Positions 26,914-35,907 of a stretch of DNA of 64,000 nt are shown in pieces. Position 1 is the first letter of the stretch. Each line of letters starts with the position of its first letter. Made by a program: the position numbers and the translations under genes. The stretch is from an uncultured Croceitalea sp. (GTDB lineage Bacteria > Bacteroidota > Bacteroidia > Flavobacteriales > Flavobacteriaceae). Below the pieces are notes generated by a model that was not told where the DNA came from, searched no databases, and saw nothing but the letters and a program-made list of their open reading frames with translations. The stretch covers positions 868,001 to 932,000 of the forward strand of contig CANMOV010000001.1 of the NCBI GenBank assembly GCA_947499565.1, given 5' to 3'.

Positions 26914-28338
26914 ATGAATAATATCTTACTTCTAGTACTAGCTTTATTTAATGCAATGTTTTCCGTTTCCCAAGAACCCGAGGTAAATACCCCTCCTAAT
27001 GTAATTATCATTTTTACAGATGACCAAGGTTATCAAGATATCGGGTGTTTTGGTTCTCCAGATATAAAAACACCACATTTGGATAAAATGGCCCAAGAAG
27101 GCATAAAACTAACAGATTTTTATGCCGCACAAGCAGTATGTTCGGCATCTCGTGCAGGTCTTCTTACAGGATGTTACCCAAACCGTATTGGAATACATGG
27201 AGCTTTTATGCCAAACAGCAGACATGGACTAAATACCTCTGAAACTACTATAGCAGAAATGTTAAAAGCTATTGGGTATAAAACTGGGGTGTTTGGAAAA
27301 TGGCATTTAGGTGACAATCAAATGTTTATGCCTAATAATCAGGGTTTTGATGAATATTTTGGTATTCCCTATTCAAATGATATGTGGCCTTTTCATCCCC
27401 AGCAAGGACCCATATTTGATTTTGACCCACTTCCCTTATTTGAAAATGAAACAATTATAGATACCCTTACCAATCAATCCTCATTAACCACACAGATTAC
27501 TGAAAGAAGCGTTGATTTCATTAAGAAAAATAAAGACCATCCCTTTTTCTTATATATAGCGCATCCGCAACCACATGTTCCATTGTTTGTCTCGGATAAA
27601 TTTAAAGGGAAATCAGAAAGGGGATTATATGGCGACGTAATTATGGAAATTGACTGGTCTGTAGGACAGATTTTAGCTGCTTTAAAAGAAAATAATTTGG
27701 ATGAAGACACCATAGTTATTTTCACTTCAGACAATGGTCCATGGCTTAACTACGGTGATCATGCTGGCTGTGCGTATCCATTGAGGGAAGGTAAAGGAAC
27801 AGCCTTAGAAGGGGGACAGCGGGAACCCTGTATTATTAGATACCCAAAGAGAATAAAACCAAATAGAGTAATAAATGTGCCTATGATGGCAATAGACATC
27901 TTACCAACAATTGCAGAACTAACGGGAGCAAAACTACCAGATAACAAGATTGATGGTAAAAACATCTGGGATATTTGGACAGGGGGGTCAACCATTAGCG
28001 CACATGAAGCTTACTATTTTTACTATCATGTAAACGAATTACATGGTATTAGATATGGCAAATGGAAGATGTATTATCCTCATAAATACCGAACGTTAAA
28101 CGGGCGTAAAGGTGGTACTAACGGGCTTCCAGTTGAGTACGAATACAATACTATGGAGCAAATAGAGCTCTATGATTTATCTAAAGATATTAGTGAAACC
28201 AAAGATGTGGCTTCTGAAAATCCTGAAGTAATAGCAAAAATAAAATTACTAGGTGATAAAATGAGATTAGAACTAGGAGATTCACTAAAAAACCAAAAAG
28301 GGGTAGGCACACGACCTGTTGGAAAAGTCGAGAATTAA
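26914..28338 (+). CDS. Sulfatase, formylglycine-dependent (S1 family)
   Basis: 474 residues with a signal peptide (about 1-19). Metal ligands D36-D37 are in IIIFTDDQGY. The FGly motif C76-S-A-S-R followed by AGLLTG is the signature converted to formylglycine by the maturation enzyme. Further S1 features: GKWHLGD, FFLYIAHPQPHVP, FTSDNGPW and a C-terminal region ending soon after the DLSKDISE box. It removes sulfate esters, in flavobacteria often from algal polysaccharides, but no polysaccharide-utilisation genes are nearby and the substrate cannot be read from sequence. Probably periplasmic; possibly cotranscribed with the phosphatase upstream. Confidence 0.93.
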   Translation: MNNILLLVLALFNAMFSVSQEPEVNTPPNVIIIFTDDQGYQDIGCFGSPDIKTPHLDKMAQEGIKLTDFYAAQAVCSASRAGLLTGCYPNRIGIHGAFMPNSRHGLNTSETTIAEMLKAIGYKTGVFGKWHLGDNQMFMPNNQGFDEYFGIPYSNDMWPFHPQQGPIFDFDPLPLFENETIIDTLTNQSSLTTQITERSVDFIKKNKDHPFFLYIAHPQPHVPLFVSDKFKGKSERGLYGDVIMEIDWSVGQILAALKENNLDEDTIVIFTSDNGPWLNYGDHAGCAYPLREGKGTALEGGQREPCIIRYPKRIKPNRVINVPMMAIDILPTIAELTGAKLPDNKIDGKNIWDIWTGGSTISAHEAYYFYYHVNELHGIRYGKWKMYYPHKYRTLNGRKGGTNGLPVEYEYNTMEQIELYDLSKDISETKDVASENPEVIAKIKLLGDKMRLELGDSLKNQKGVGTRPVGKVEN

Positions 28339-28350
28339 TAAGTAATGATT

Positions 28351-28815
28351 TTATTCTTCCAAACAACCAGCCCTCCCCCGAGTGTCTATTAAATAAATTA
28401 TTTTCCAATCTCCATCAAAATTTACCATTTGGAAGGAATTTATACCGCAATGACTAAATTTTCCATTTAACCAAAACTCATAACCTACCCAAGCATTAGC
28501 CATAGTCCTATCCACTTGTATAGACCAAGAAGTTAGCTTCTCTTGAAAAGTTACGCTATCCGGAATACTAGTAATAGAGGTAATAAGTTTTTCTATTTTT
28601 TCATCTCTAAAAAGAGTCTTTCCCTCTTTATTACGTCCAGTGGTCTGCAAAACCACATCATCTGCCAGTACACTTTTCATAAGAACTGAATCTTGTTTAT
28701 GAAAACCCTCAAAAAAAGTTTCCACCACTTGTTTAACGGCTGCTTTATCATCAGTTTGGGCAAAACTTGTTGTTATTCCAATAAGGAATAGGCTTATAAA
28801 AATACTTTTCTTCAT
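28351..28815 (-). CDS. Secreted SnoaL/DUF4440-like (NTF2 fold) protein
   Basis: 154 residues. Signal peptide 1-19 (ending SFAQ), then a cone-shaped NTF2-like fold: helices around AVKQVVETFFEGFHKQDSVLMKSVLADDVVLQTT, followed by strands and a C-terminal GDWKIIYLIDTRGRAGC. Such proteins in flavobacteria are exported and mostly of unknown function. No catalytic residues can be assigned. It is convergent with the sulfatase gene (12-base gap) and divergent from panB, sharing with it a symmetrical leader sequence. Confidence 0.8.
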   Translation of the reverse strand: MKKSIFISLFLIGITTSFAQTDDKAAVKQVVETFFEGFHKQDSVLMKSVLADDVVLQTTGRNKEGKTLFRDEKIEKLITSITSIPDSVTFQEKLTSWSIQVDRTMANAWVGYEFWLNGKFSHCGINSFQMVNFDGDWKIIYLIDTRGRAGCLEE

Positions 28816-28884
28816 GATTTAGATTTTCTGATTGAAATCCAATTTAAACAAATCTGCTTACATTTAGCCTTCAAATCTAAATCA
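28815..28884. promoter_or_regulatory. 12-bp inverted repeat forming identical leaders for two divergent genes
   Basis: TGATTTAGATTT (28815-28826) and AAATCTAAATCA (28873-28884) are perfect inverted copies placed right next to the two start codons. Each mRNA would therefore begin translation after AAATCTAAATC. This may be a shared operator or, more simply, two copies of an A-rich flavobacterial translation leader. Confidence 0.45.
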
Positions 28885-28885
28885 A

Positions 28886-29704
28886 ATGTCAGTAGCCAAA
28901 AAAGAATATAAAAGAGTTACCGTTAAATCACTAGTGGAAATGAAGCAGAACAAAGAGAAAATCTCTATGCTTACCGCTTATGATTATTCTATGGCCAAAA
29001 TAGTAGATTCAGCCAATGTAGATGTGATTTTGGTAGGCGATTCAGCCAGTAATGTTATGGCTGGGCATGAAACCACACTGCCAATTACCCTTGATCAAAT
29101 GATTTATCATGCGAGTTCTGTAGTAAGGGCTGCAAGCAGAGCTTTAATTGTTGTAGATATTCCTTTTGGAAGTTACCAAAGTGATTCTAAGGAAGCCTTG
29201 CGTTCTGCAATCCGTATTATGAAAGAAAGTGGTGGTCACGCTGTAAAAGTAGAAGGTGGAGAAGAAATTAAAGAATCTGTACAACGGATAATTGGTGCTG
29301 GTATTCCTGTAATGGGGCATTTAGGGTTAACACCACAATCCATATACAAATTTGGAACTTATACGGTACGCGCAAAGGAAGAAGCAGAAGCCAAACAGTT
29401 AAAAGCAGATGCTAAGCTCTTGGAAAAACTAGGCTGTTTTGGGATTGTTTTAGAAAAAATTCCAGCAAAACTGGCTAAGGAAGTCGCGGAGAGCATTTCT
29501 ATCCCAGTTATAGGTATTGGTGCTGGTAATGGCGTAGATGGACAAGTTCTTGTAGTTCATGACCTCCTAGGGATGACACATGAATTTAACCCTCGTTTTT
29601 TAAGACGTTATATGAATCTCTATGAGGAAATGGGAAGCGCTATTTCTAATTATGTGGATGATGTAAAAAGCAGAGATTTCCCAAGTGAAGAAGAACAGTA
29701 TTAA
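28886..29704 (+). CDS. panB: 3-methyl-2-oxobutanoate hydroxymethyltransferase
   Basis: 272 residues, normal length. Motifs: [37 protein letters not shown] (metal-binding Asp in VGDS), [30 protein letters not shown], and the C-terminal [24 protein letters not shown]. PanB adds a hydroxymethyl group from methylene-tetrahydrofolate to 2-oxoisovalerate, the first committed step of pantothenate and CoA synthesis, in the cytosol. panC and panD are not in the window. The next gene, lspA, starts 31 bases later on the same strand. Confidence 0.97.
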   Translation: MSVAKKEYKRVTVKSLVEMKQNKEKISMLTAYDYSMAKIVDSANVDVILVGDSASNVMAGHETTLPITLDQMIYHASSVVRAASRALIVVDIPFGSYQSDSKEALRSAIRIMKESGGHAVKVEGGEEIKESVQRIIGAGIPVMGHLGLTPQSIYKFGTYTVRAKEEAEAKQLKADAKLLEKLGCFGIVLEKIPAKLAKEVAESISIPVIGIGAGNGVDGQVLVVHDLLGMTHEFNPRFLRRYMNLYEEMGSAISNYVDDVKSRDFPSEEEQY

Positions 29705-29735
29705 TTTTTGTAACTAGCCCTATTATTGATTCAAA

Positions 29736-30263
29736 ATGAAAAATAGCATTAAAAGAATCTTTATAATTACTATAATATTAGCAAATATTGGGTGTGATCA
29801 AGTCTCTAAAGATATTGTTCAAAAAAAAGTAATCCCAGGTGATTATATACATATACTTGATGATAATTTCATACTAACAAATGTTGAAAATACTGGTGCT
29901 GCAATGGGTCTTGGTCAAAACTGGCCAACACCTGCTAAAATTATATTATTAAAAATTATTCCTGCTCTAGTACTACTCTTTCTTGGCTATCAAATTCTAA
30001 AAAATAATAACAGAAACAAATGGTTAACAATATCGTTTGCCTTTATTATCGGTGGAGGTGTAGGAAACCTTTTAGATAGATTTGTCCATGGTTCGGTCAC
30101 AGATTTCTTTTTTATTAAAATTGGTATTCTAAAAACAGGTATTTTTAATATGGCAGATGTTTCCGTAACTCTAGGTGCATTGCTAATTCTTTTCTTAACC
30201 CTGTCTAAAAAAAATGAGGCCTTGAATGTTATAAATAAAGACTTTTTAGATGGTGAAGGTTAG
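29736..30263 (+). CDS. lspA: Lipoprotein signal peptidase (signal peptidase II)
   Basis: 175 residues with four membrane segments. The family boxes are visible: CDQVSKDIVQ in the first segment, ENTGAAMGLG (usually NTGAAFG), GGGVGNLLDRFVHGSVTDFF with the first catalytic Asp, and FNMADVSVTLG with the second. LspA cleaves the signal peptide of diacylglyceryl-modified prolipoproteins in the inner membrane, relevant to the many lipoproteins encoded nearby. It lies between panB and a GDSL hydrolase gene whose longest frame overlaps it by 14 bases. The sequence is moderately divergent, so a second LspA may exist in the genome. Confidence 0.9.
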   Translation: MKNSIKRIFIITIILANIGCDQVSKDIVQKKVIPGDYIHILDDNFILTNVENTGAAMGLGQNWPTPAKIILLKIIPALVLLFLGYQILKNNNRNKWLTISFAFIIGGGVGNLLDRFVHGSVTDFFFIKIGILKTGIFNMADVSVTLGALLILFLTLSKKNEALNVINKDFLDGEG

Positions 30264-30276
30264 TCTTAAAAATACC

Positions 30277-30948
30277 ATGATGAACTACCTCAAAAAAAGC
30301 TTTCAGTTTATACTTATAATATTTAGTAGCTTTCAAGTACATGGTAACGTGTCATTAATAACACAACAGAACCTATTGAGAATTGATTCTCTAAAAGTAC
30401 TTTTTATTGGGAACAGCCTAACATTCACTAATAATCTCCCCGAACTAGTTAAAAAAGAAGCGCTTAAAGAAAATACAAAGCTAGAAACCACTATGATTGC
30501 TTATCCCAATTATGCTTTAGTAGACCATTGGAACGATGGCAAAATTCAAAAATTGATTTCTAAAAATAAATATGATTTTGTAGTGGTACAACAAGGGCCT
30601 TCTTCACAAGCTGAAGGAAGAAAAATGCTTCTTGTTGATGGTGCAAAAATCAAGAAGCTTTGTGATAATAATGGAGCAAGATTGGTCTATTTTATGGTAT
30701 GGCCTTCAAGACAATACTACTACACTTTTAACGATGTTATTAAAAACCACATCAATGCAGCCACAAACAACAATGCACTCTTAGCACCTGTAGGTGCTAT
30801 TTGGAAAGCGCATTTTGATCAGACAAGTGATTATTCTTATTACGGAAACGACGGTTTTCATCCTTCTATGGAGGGAAGCAAAATTGCCGCCGAGGTAATA
30901 GCCGCAGCTCTTCTTAACCAACAAAGAATAGATGACCGCAAAGATTAA
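30277..30948 (+). CDS. Secreted SGNH/GDSL hydrolase
   Basis: About 223 residues. Signal peptide (FILIIFSSFQVHGN), then the SGNH fold: block I LFIGNSLTF with the nucleophile Ser, block III-like VVVQQGPSSQ, and block V GNDGFHPSMEGSKI with the Asp-His pair. It probably removes acyl or acetyl esters, but the substrate is unknown. An upstream ATG at 30250 overlaps lspA and gives a poorer N-terminus; ATG 30277 or 30280 fits the signal peptide. It overlaps the next gene by 17 bases, so lspA, this gene and the RluA gene are probably one operon. Confidence 0.82.
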   Translation: MMNYLKKSFQFILIIFSSFQVHGNVSLITQQNLLRIDSLKVLFIGNSLTFTNNLPELVKKEALKENTKLETTMIAYPNYALVDHWNDGKIQKLISKNKYDFVVVQQGPSSQAEGRKMLLVDGAKIKKLCDNNGARLVYFMVWPSRQYYYTFNDVIKNHINAATNNNALLAPVGAIWKAHFDQTSDYSYYGNDGFHPSMEGSKIAAEVIAAALLNQQRIDDRKD

Positions 30949-31630
30949 ATCTACTGCAACTAATCTTCAAGTCATTTATGAAGACAATCACCTTATAGTT
31001 GTTAATAAAAGACCTGGCGACATTGTGCAAGGTGATAAGACCGGAGATACACCTCTTAACGAAATCGTAAAACAGTTCTTAAAATTTAAATATAATAAGC
31101 CTGGTAATGTATTTTTGGGGGTTGTCCATCGTTTAGACAGACCAACTTCAGGTATTGTTGTCTTTGCCAAAACCTCAAAAGCTTTACCTCGTTTAAATAA
31201 GTTATTCTCTGAGGGAAAAACTAAAAAAACGTATTGGGCGGTAGTAGATAAAATACCTGAAAATAAAGAAGATACACTAACGCACTGGTTGGTCAGAAAT
31301 CCCAAGCAAAATAAATCTTACGCTCACAAGAACGAAGTACCCCATAGTAAAAAAGCTATTCTTGATTATCGCTTGATACAAAAGCTTGACAACTATACGC
31401 TACTAGAAATCGATTTAAAAACTGGGCGACATCATCAAATTAGAACGCAATTAGCCGCCATTGGAAGTATTATTAAAGGGGATTTAAAATATGGTGCTGC
31501 GCGCAGTAATAAAGACGGAAGTATTCATTTACACTCAAGAAGTCTAGCATTTGAACATCCTGTAAAAAAAGAATTGGTGGAATTTATTGCTGAACCCCCA
31601 AATGATGCTATCTGGAATGCATGTCTTTAA
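30932..31630 (+). CDS. RluA family pseudouridine synthase
   Basis: 232 residues, with no S4 domain. Starts directly with the catalytic fold: VIYEDNHLIVVNKRPG, then GVVHRLDRPTSGIVVFAKT with the catalytic Asp, LLEIDLKTGRHHQIRTQLAAIG and HLHSRSLAFEHP. It isomerises uridine in rRNA or tRNA; the target position cannot be read from the sequence. It overlaps the upstream hydrolase gene and the next frame begins before its stop. The length and missing S4 domain resemble RluA/TruC-type rather than RluC/RluD enzymes. Confidence 0.92.
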   Translation: MTAKIKSTATNLQVIYEDNHLIVVNKRPGDIVQGDKTGDTPLNEIVKQFLKFKYNKPGNVFLGVVHRLDRPTSGIVVFAKTSKALPRLNKLFSEGKTKKTYWAVVDKIPENKEDTLTHWLVRNPKQNKSYAHKNEVPHSKKAILDYRLIQKLDNYTLLEIDLKTGRHHQIRTQLAAIGSIIKGDLKYGAARSNKDGSIHLHSRSLAFEHPVKKELVEFIAEPPNDAIWNACL

Positions 31631-31659
31631 TTTTTTCTACTTTTAAGCAAACACAAACT

Positions 31660-32181
31660 ATGAAAAAGCTATTTTCAATTTTATGCATGGGGTTACTTTC
31701 TGCCTGCGGAAGTTATAATTCTATTGATAGCTTTTATGAAGCTCATAAAAATGACAATCAAGTTACGGCAATCCGGGTACCGCAGTTTATGTTTTCACTT
31801 GTTAGTGAAATCTCACCAGAAATGAAATCTCTGGTAGGCAATACTAGAGATCTGCGCTATATGCAGTTCCCTAGTAAGACAGAATCTCAAACTCGTTTTT
31901 TAAATACTCAGATGAATAACTTCGCCACTAGTTCATTTATTGAAGTATTCCGAAAAAATGATGAATTAAAACGTAACATAATTTCGATAAGAGAAAAACG
32001 AGATGTAGTCAAAGAAATTTTAATTTACAACAACGATAATGCAACGGGGTCTTTCCTTTATTTTAATGGTAATTTCGACCCTTTAAAAGTACGAGAGCTA
32101 GCTAAAAACAATCAATTTGAAAAATTCTCTAAAGGGCTCATACCACAAATGGGCTTAGCTACGCCAGGTATTACCAATTAG
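31660..32181 (+). CDS. DUF4252 lipoprotein
   Basis: 173 residues from ATG 31660; a longer frame beginning at 31621 overlaps the upstream gene and would bury the signal peptide. Lipobox LLSAC places the lipidated Cys near residue 16. The rest (VRVP-like opening, EISPEMKSLVGNTRDLRYMQFPS, then EILIYNNDNATGSFLYFNGNF) fits DUF4252, a Bacteroidota lipoprotein family of unknown role. Just downstream of an RluA gene in a same-strand run, followed by a weak terminator hairpin. Confidence 0.8.
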   Translation: MKKLFSILCMGLLSACGSYNSIDSFYEAHKNDNQVTAIRVPQFMFSLVSEISPEMKSLVGNTRDLRYMQFPSKTESQTRFLNTQMNNFATSSFIEVFRKNDELKRNIISIREKRDVVKEILIYNNDNATGSFLYFNGNFDPLKVRELAKNNQFEKFSKGLIPQMGLATPGITN

Positions 32182-32206
32182 AAAATTGGTGTAACAATCC
32201 AATTTT
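32182..32206 (+). terminator. Possible weak terminator
   Basis: AAAATTGG (32182-32189) pairs with CCAATTTT (32199-32206) directly after the DUF4252 stop. The T run is only four bases, so efficiency is doubtful. Confidence 0.4.
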
Positions 32207-32237
32207 CCCCTTGTCTTTCTTAATAAATTTAATGATT

Positions 32238-33041
32238 ATGAAATATGTTTGGTTACTGCTGTTTGTGGTTAGTATAGGTAATGCTCAAGAAAATGTGCAC
32301 TTTAAGAAAGAAATCACAACAGATTCAATTCACTTAAATCTAGTGAATACCATGTACGGTCCTTTTGAAGTTAAAATAAAAGTCAATGATTCACTATCAA
32401 ACAAAGTTAAAGTAAAGGAATACTCCGTTTTGGCTGCAAGGGATACTTTACAAAAGGCTATTTCCTTTCCATTAGAAATTGTTAATGATACTTCCTCTAT
32501 GCGCTATACAGATTATGCTGCTGCCGATTTAATGCTTGGTGATCCAAATGCCGTCCACAATGATGATTATGAGTATGCACTTCCCTATTCAAAAGGAGCA
32601 AAATATAAAATTGTACAAGGTTTTAATGGAAGCTTTACCCACAACTCCGTTAGATCTAGGTATGCAATTGACTTTAATTTAAGAGTTGGAGATACAATTA
32701 ATGCCGCTAGGGAAGGCATCGTAGTTAGAACTAAAGATGATTCCAAGGAACACGGGGGAAAAGAGTTTATCAACAAAGCTAATTTAATTACCATTTTACA
32801 TGATGATGGAACCATGGCTGCATATGTACATTTAGACTATAAAGGAGTCCTTGTAAAACCAGGTGATACTATAAAAAGAGGGCAACCTATAGGAATATCC
32901 GGATTAACAGGGTTTACAAGAGGTCCTCACCTACATTTTGTTGTGAGAGAAGGCAAAAATGTATCCATTCCAATATATTTTAAGGGTTACAACAAAAAAT
33001 ATCTTAAAAAAGGAAAGAAATATAAGAATAAGAACGAGTAA
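32238..33041 (+). CDS. M23 family metallopeptidase
   Basis: 267 residues from ATG 32238 (ATG 32232 is also possible; the longer frame begins at a TTG at 32211). Signal peptide (YVWLLLFVVSIGNAQ), then a beta-rich N-terminal half and a LytM/M23 domain (about 115-260): THNSVRSRYAIDF with the first zinc ligands, GDTINAAREGIVV, and GPHLHFVVREG with the HxH ligands. Members cleave peptidoglycan cross-bridges or act as exported proteases. The C-terminus is very basic (KKYLKKGKKYKNK). It converges with the next gene, leaving only 3 bases between stops. Confidence 0.92.
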   Translation: MKYVWLLLFVVSIGNAQENVHFKKEITTDSIHLNLVNTMYGPFEVKIKVNDSLSNKVKVKEYSVLAARDTLQKAISFPLEIVNDTSSMRYTDYAAADLMLGDPNAVHNDDYEYALPYSKGAKYKIVQGFNGSFTHNSVRSRYAIDFNLRVGDTINAAREGIVVRTKDDSKEHGGKEFINKANLITILHDDGTMAAYVHLDYKGVLVKPGDTIKRGQPIGISGLTGFTRGPHLHFVVREGKNVSIPIYFKGYNKKYLKKGKKYKNKNE

Positions 33042-33044
33042 CCT

Positions 33045-34589
33045 TTAACGCGTAATTGCTAACGCTTTCTCCCTAATAATTTGACCTACTGGCTTATTAT
33101 GTAAATGACTTTCCAACCAAGAGATAATATCCAAGTATAAAAAGGCGCGCTTTTCATAGGGATGGTCTTCATACTTTTTTAATTCACCATGTAATTTTAA
33201 AAACTCATTCCTAAGTTCATTTGGATAAATATCACCCAAACTTCTTAAGAACTTTATCATCTCTTTTTGCACCGCCTGCAAGTCGTTCATTTTTAATAAA
33301 AACTTGTATGTACTCTTCAGTTGAACTTCTAAATGGTAATCCATACCTGCCTCATAATGAGCCACCAAGCTTAAAACACGAGCAAAGCACATTAGGTCTT
33401 CTCTCATTTTTAAATTCTTATTAGAGATAATCTTTTTTAAATAAGCAATGCAACTTTTATTATCACCATTGCCAAAATACAAACAAGCAATTTTATAATA
33501 TAAAAGCATTATATGATGCTGATCTATGCGGTCTTTATGCTTATTTATACCATATTCTACAATATTTACTAGATACAAACCTTTTTCAAAAGTTCCTTCT
33601 AAGAAATGAAGGTTTAATCTGTTTGAATTAATGTATAAGAAAGCAAGTGATGAAATATTATCATTTTTTGGAAAGTTGGAACTTTGTGCCATTTCCTCCA
33701 ATTTCTCTAAAGTCTGTTTAAATTGAGAACGATATTTTACGTAAAACAAAGACTCAAGAAGGTAATGATTTCCTTTTAAGAAAAAAACAGGGTTCAAGTG
33801 TATCATTGCCTCATTGTCATAAAACAAATCCACCCACTTACTTGCGTATTTATAAGACGATAAAAAATCTTGAGTAAGAAAACTATACCATAAATGTGCT
33901 TTATAAAGCCATAGTTTTTCTCTAAAACCTAATGATTCAATGTTATAATCAGGCAAATGAGCTTCAAAATATTCTGTAACTTCTTGTAAATCTTCATCGG
34001 TACGTACATAACCAACTTTAAGCATCATTCCATATAATTGAAGTGATAGGTTAGATAATTTGCTAGTCATAACATTGTGTGCAGATAATTCTTTTGCTTG
34101 TACCGCTAACTCGTCTGCCCTATCCGGTATGCTCCTAGTAATATATTGAGTTTCAATTATTTTCTCTAACTCAACAATTTCATAAGCAACATTTTTTTCT
34201 TCATTCTCAATAGCAACATTTTTGGCTTTATCTAAAATTTTTAATGCTTGTTTGTAAAGTCCTTTTTGGTATAAGATTGTTGCAAAGTCTAATTGCTCTC
34301 GTATTTGTACCCTAATATTCTGATTTACGGGGTTAAGTCGCAAACTCACTAAAATTTGCTTGTATAGGTGTGCTTTTAGATTGGATAACTGCGATTTGGT
34401 TACAATACCACTCTCCATGATAAGAGGCTCGCTATAGGCCTTCATCTTATCCATTAAATTAAATAATGCTAAAAATTTAGCATCCGTATTTACTCCTAAT
34501 CTACCAACGTACAGTTTAAACTGACGCTTTTCCGATTTTGAAAGTGATTTGACCAGAACAAATAAAGTGTCCTTCTGGGTATTTGTCAT
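33045..34589 (-). CDS. Large helical (TPR-like) protein of unknown function
   Basis: 514 residues, no signal peptide and no membrane segment. The sequence is almost entirely helical, with repeats of the TPR kind (YQKGLYKQALKILDKAKNVA, YYKIACLYFGNGDNKSCIAYLKKIIS). The opening TLFVLVKSLSKSEKRQFKLYV is characteristic of a family conserved in Bacteroidota that I cannot name. It is divergent from leuA. Likely a cytosolic scaffold or regulator, but that is inference from fold alone. Confidence 0.75.
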   Translation of the reverse strand: MTNTQKDTLFVLVKSLSKSEKRQFKLYVGRLGVNTDAKFLALFNLMDKMKAYSEPLIMESGIVTKSQLSNLKAHLYKQILVSLRLNPVNQNIRVQIREQLDFATILYQKGLYKQALKILDKAKNVAIENEEKNVAYEIVELEKIIETQYITRSIPDRADELAVQAKELSAHNVMTSKLSNLSLQLYGMMLKVGYVRTDEDLQEVTEYFEAHLPDYNIESLGFREKLWLYKAHLWYSFLTQDFLSSYKYASKWVDLFYDNEAMIHLNPVFFLKGNHYLLESLFYVKYRSQFKQTLEKLEEMAQSSNFPKNDNISSLAFLYINSNRLNLHFLEGTFEKGLYLVNIVEYGINKHKDRIDQHHIMLLYYKIACLYFGNGDNKSCIAYLKKIISNKNLKMREDLMCFARVLSLVAHYEAGMDYHLEVQLKSTYKFLLKMNDLQAVQKEMIKFLRSLGDIYPNELRNEFLKLHGELKKYEDHPYEKRAFLYLDIISWLESHLHNKPVGQIIREKALAITR

Positions 34590-34699
34590 CGTAAAATGAA
34601 ACGTTTAACCAATTGTTTTACAGTAACTTAACTTGTTCAAAAAACTATTTAACATTGTAATGGTTTACAGGGTCACATAGTTGATGAACTGTTGTATTT

Positions 34700-34707
34700 T
34701 ATCTTCG
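34700..34707 (+). promoter_or_regulatory. Possible promoter -7 element for leuACDB
   Basis: TATCTTCG differs from TAnnTTTG at one base and lies 28 bases before the leuA ATG at 34735. No attenuator-like hairpin or leucine-rich leader peptide is visible between it and the gene. Confidence 0.35.
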
Positions 34708-34734
34708 TATAGATTGTTAAAACTACTTAAAGTG

Positions 34735-35907
34735 ATGGGTAAAGATAAGGTACAAATTTTTGATACGACCCTTAGGGATGGAGAACAAGTTCCAGGATGT
34801 AAGTTAGATACTAAGCAAAAATTGGTTCTTGCTGAAAGACTAGAGACTTTAGGTGTTGATATTCTAGAGGCAGGTTTTCCTATTTCTAGTCCTGGTGATT
34901 TTAACTCGGTAAATGAAATTAGCAAACTAATAAAAAATGCTACAGTTTGTGGATTAACTAGAGCTGTGGAAAAAGATATTAAAGTTGCTGCGGAAGCACT
35001 TAAGTATGCGAAAAGACCTCGAATACACACCGGTATTGGAACTTCAGAATCACATATAAAATTCAAATTCAAAACTTCACAAGAAGAAGTTATTCGAAGA
35101 GCGGTTGCGGCAGTTACTTATGCAAAATCTTTTGTGGAAGATGTTGAGTTTTTTGCCGAAGATGCTGGACGAACAGATAATGAATATTTAGCAAGAGTGT
35201 GCGAAGCTGTTATTAAAGCTGGTGCAACAGTATTAAATATTCCAGATACTACTGGCTATTGTTTACCAGAAGAATATGGAGCAAAAATTAAATACCTAAA
35301 AGAAAATGTAACAGGCATAGATAAAGCTATTCTTTCTTGTCATTGCCATAATGATTTGGGTTTAGCAACAGCAAACTCTATTTCTGGGGTAATTAACGGA
35401 GCAAGACAGATAGAATGCACTATTAATGGAATTGGTGAACGCGCTGGTAATACTTCTTTGGAAGAAGTAGTTATGATTTTAAAACAACATCCTTACTTAA
35501 ATCTGGATACTAACATAAACACTAGGTTGCTTTTTGATACTAGTGGAATGGTTTCTCAAAAAATGGGAATGCCTGTGCAGCCTAATAAAGCTATTGTTGG
35601 TACAAACGCATTTGCACATAGTTCTGGTATTCACCAAGATGGTGTAATTAAGAATCGTGCTACTTATGAGATTATTGACCCTGAAGATGTTGGTGTTAGT
35701 GAATCTTCAATAGTTTTAACAGCAAGAAGTGGAAGAGCTGCATTAGCGTATCGTGCCAAGAAGGTTGGTTATGAATTAACTAAGCTGCAATTGGATACTG
35801 TTTATGACAATTTTCTAAAATTTGCGGATGTTAAAAAAGAGATTGTTGATGCGGACATCCATGAGATTGTTGAAACAAGCAATATCAAATTAGAAAGCCT
35901 TGCTTAA
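34735..35907 (+). CDS. leuA: 2-isopropylmalate synthase, short form without the leucine-sensing domain
   Basis: 390 residues from ATG 34735; the longer frame starts at a TTG at 34681 and adds an unlikely N-terminus. TIM-barrel motifs: [13 protein letters not shown] at the N-terminus, [16 protein letters not shown] with metal-binding histidines, and [19 protein letters not shown] linker with [10 protein letters not shown] and RSGRAAL follows. The protein ends about 130 residues short of typical E. coli-type LeuA, so the C-terminal allosteric domain is absent. It condenses 2-oxoisovalerate with acetyl-CoA. First gene of leuACDB, its stop overlapping the leuC start (TAATG). Related homocitrate/citramalate synthases are alternatives, but the leuCDB context decides. 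Confidence 0.93.
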   Translation: MGKDKVQIFDTTLRDGEQVPGCKLDTKQKLVLAERLETLGVDILEAGFPISSPGDFNSVNEISKLIKNATVCGLTRAVEKDIKVAAEALKYAKRPRIHTGIGTSESHIKFKFKTSQEEVIRRAVAAVTYAKSFVEDVEFFAEDAGRTDNEYLARVCEAVIKAGATVLNIPDTTGYCLPEEYGAKIKYLKENVTGIDKAILSCHCHNDLGLATANSISGVINGARQIECTINGIGERAGNTSLEEVVMILKQHPYLNLDTNINTRLLFDTSGMVSQKMGMPVQPNKAIVGTNAFAHSSGIHQDGVIKNRATYEIIDPEDVGVSESSIVLTARSGRAALAYRAKKVGYELTKLQLDTVYDNFLKFADVKKEIVDADIHEIVETSNIKLESLA

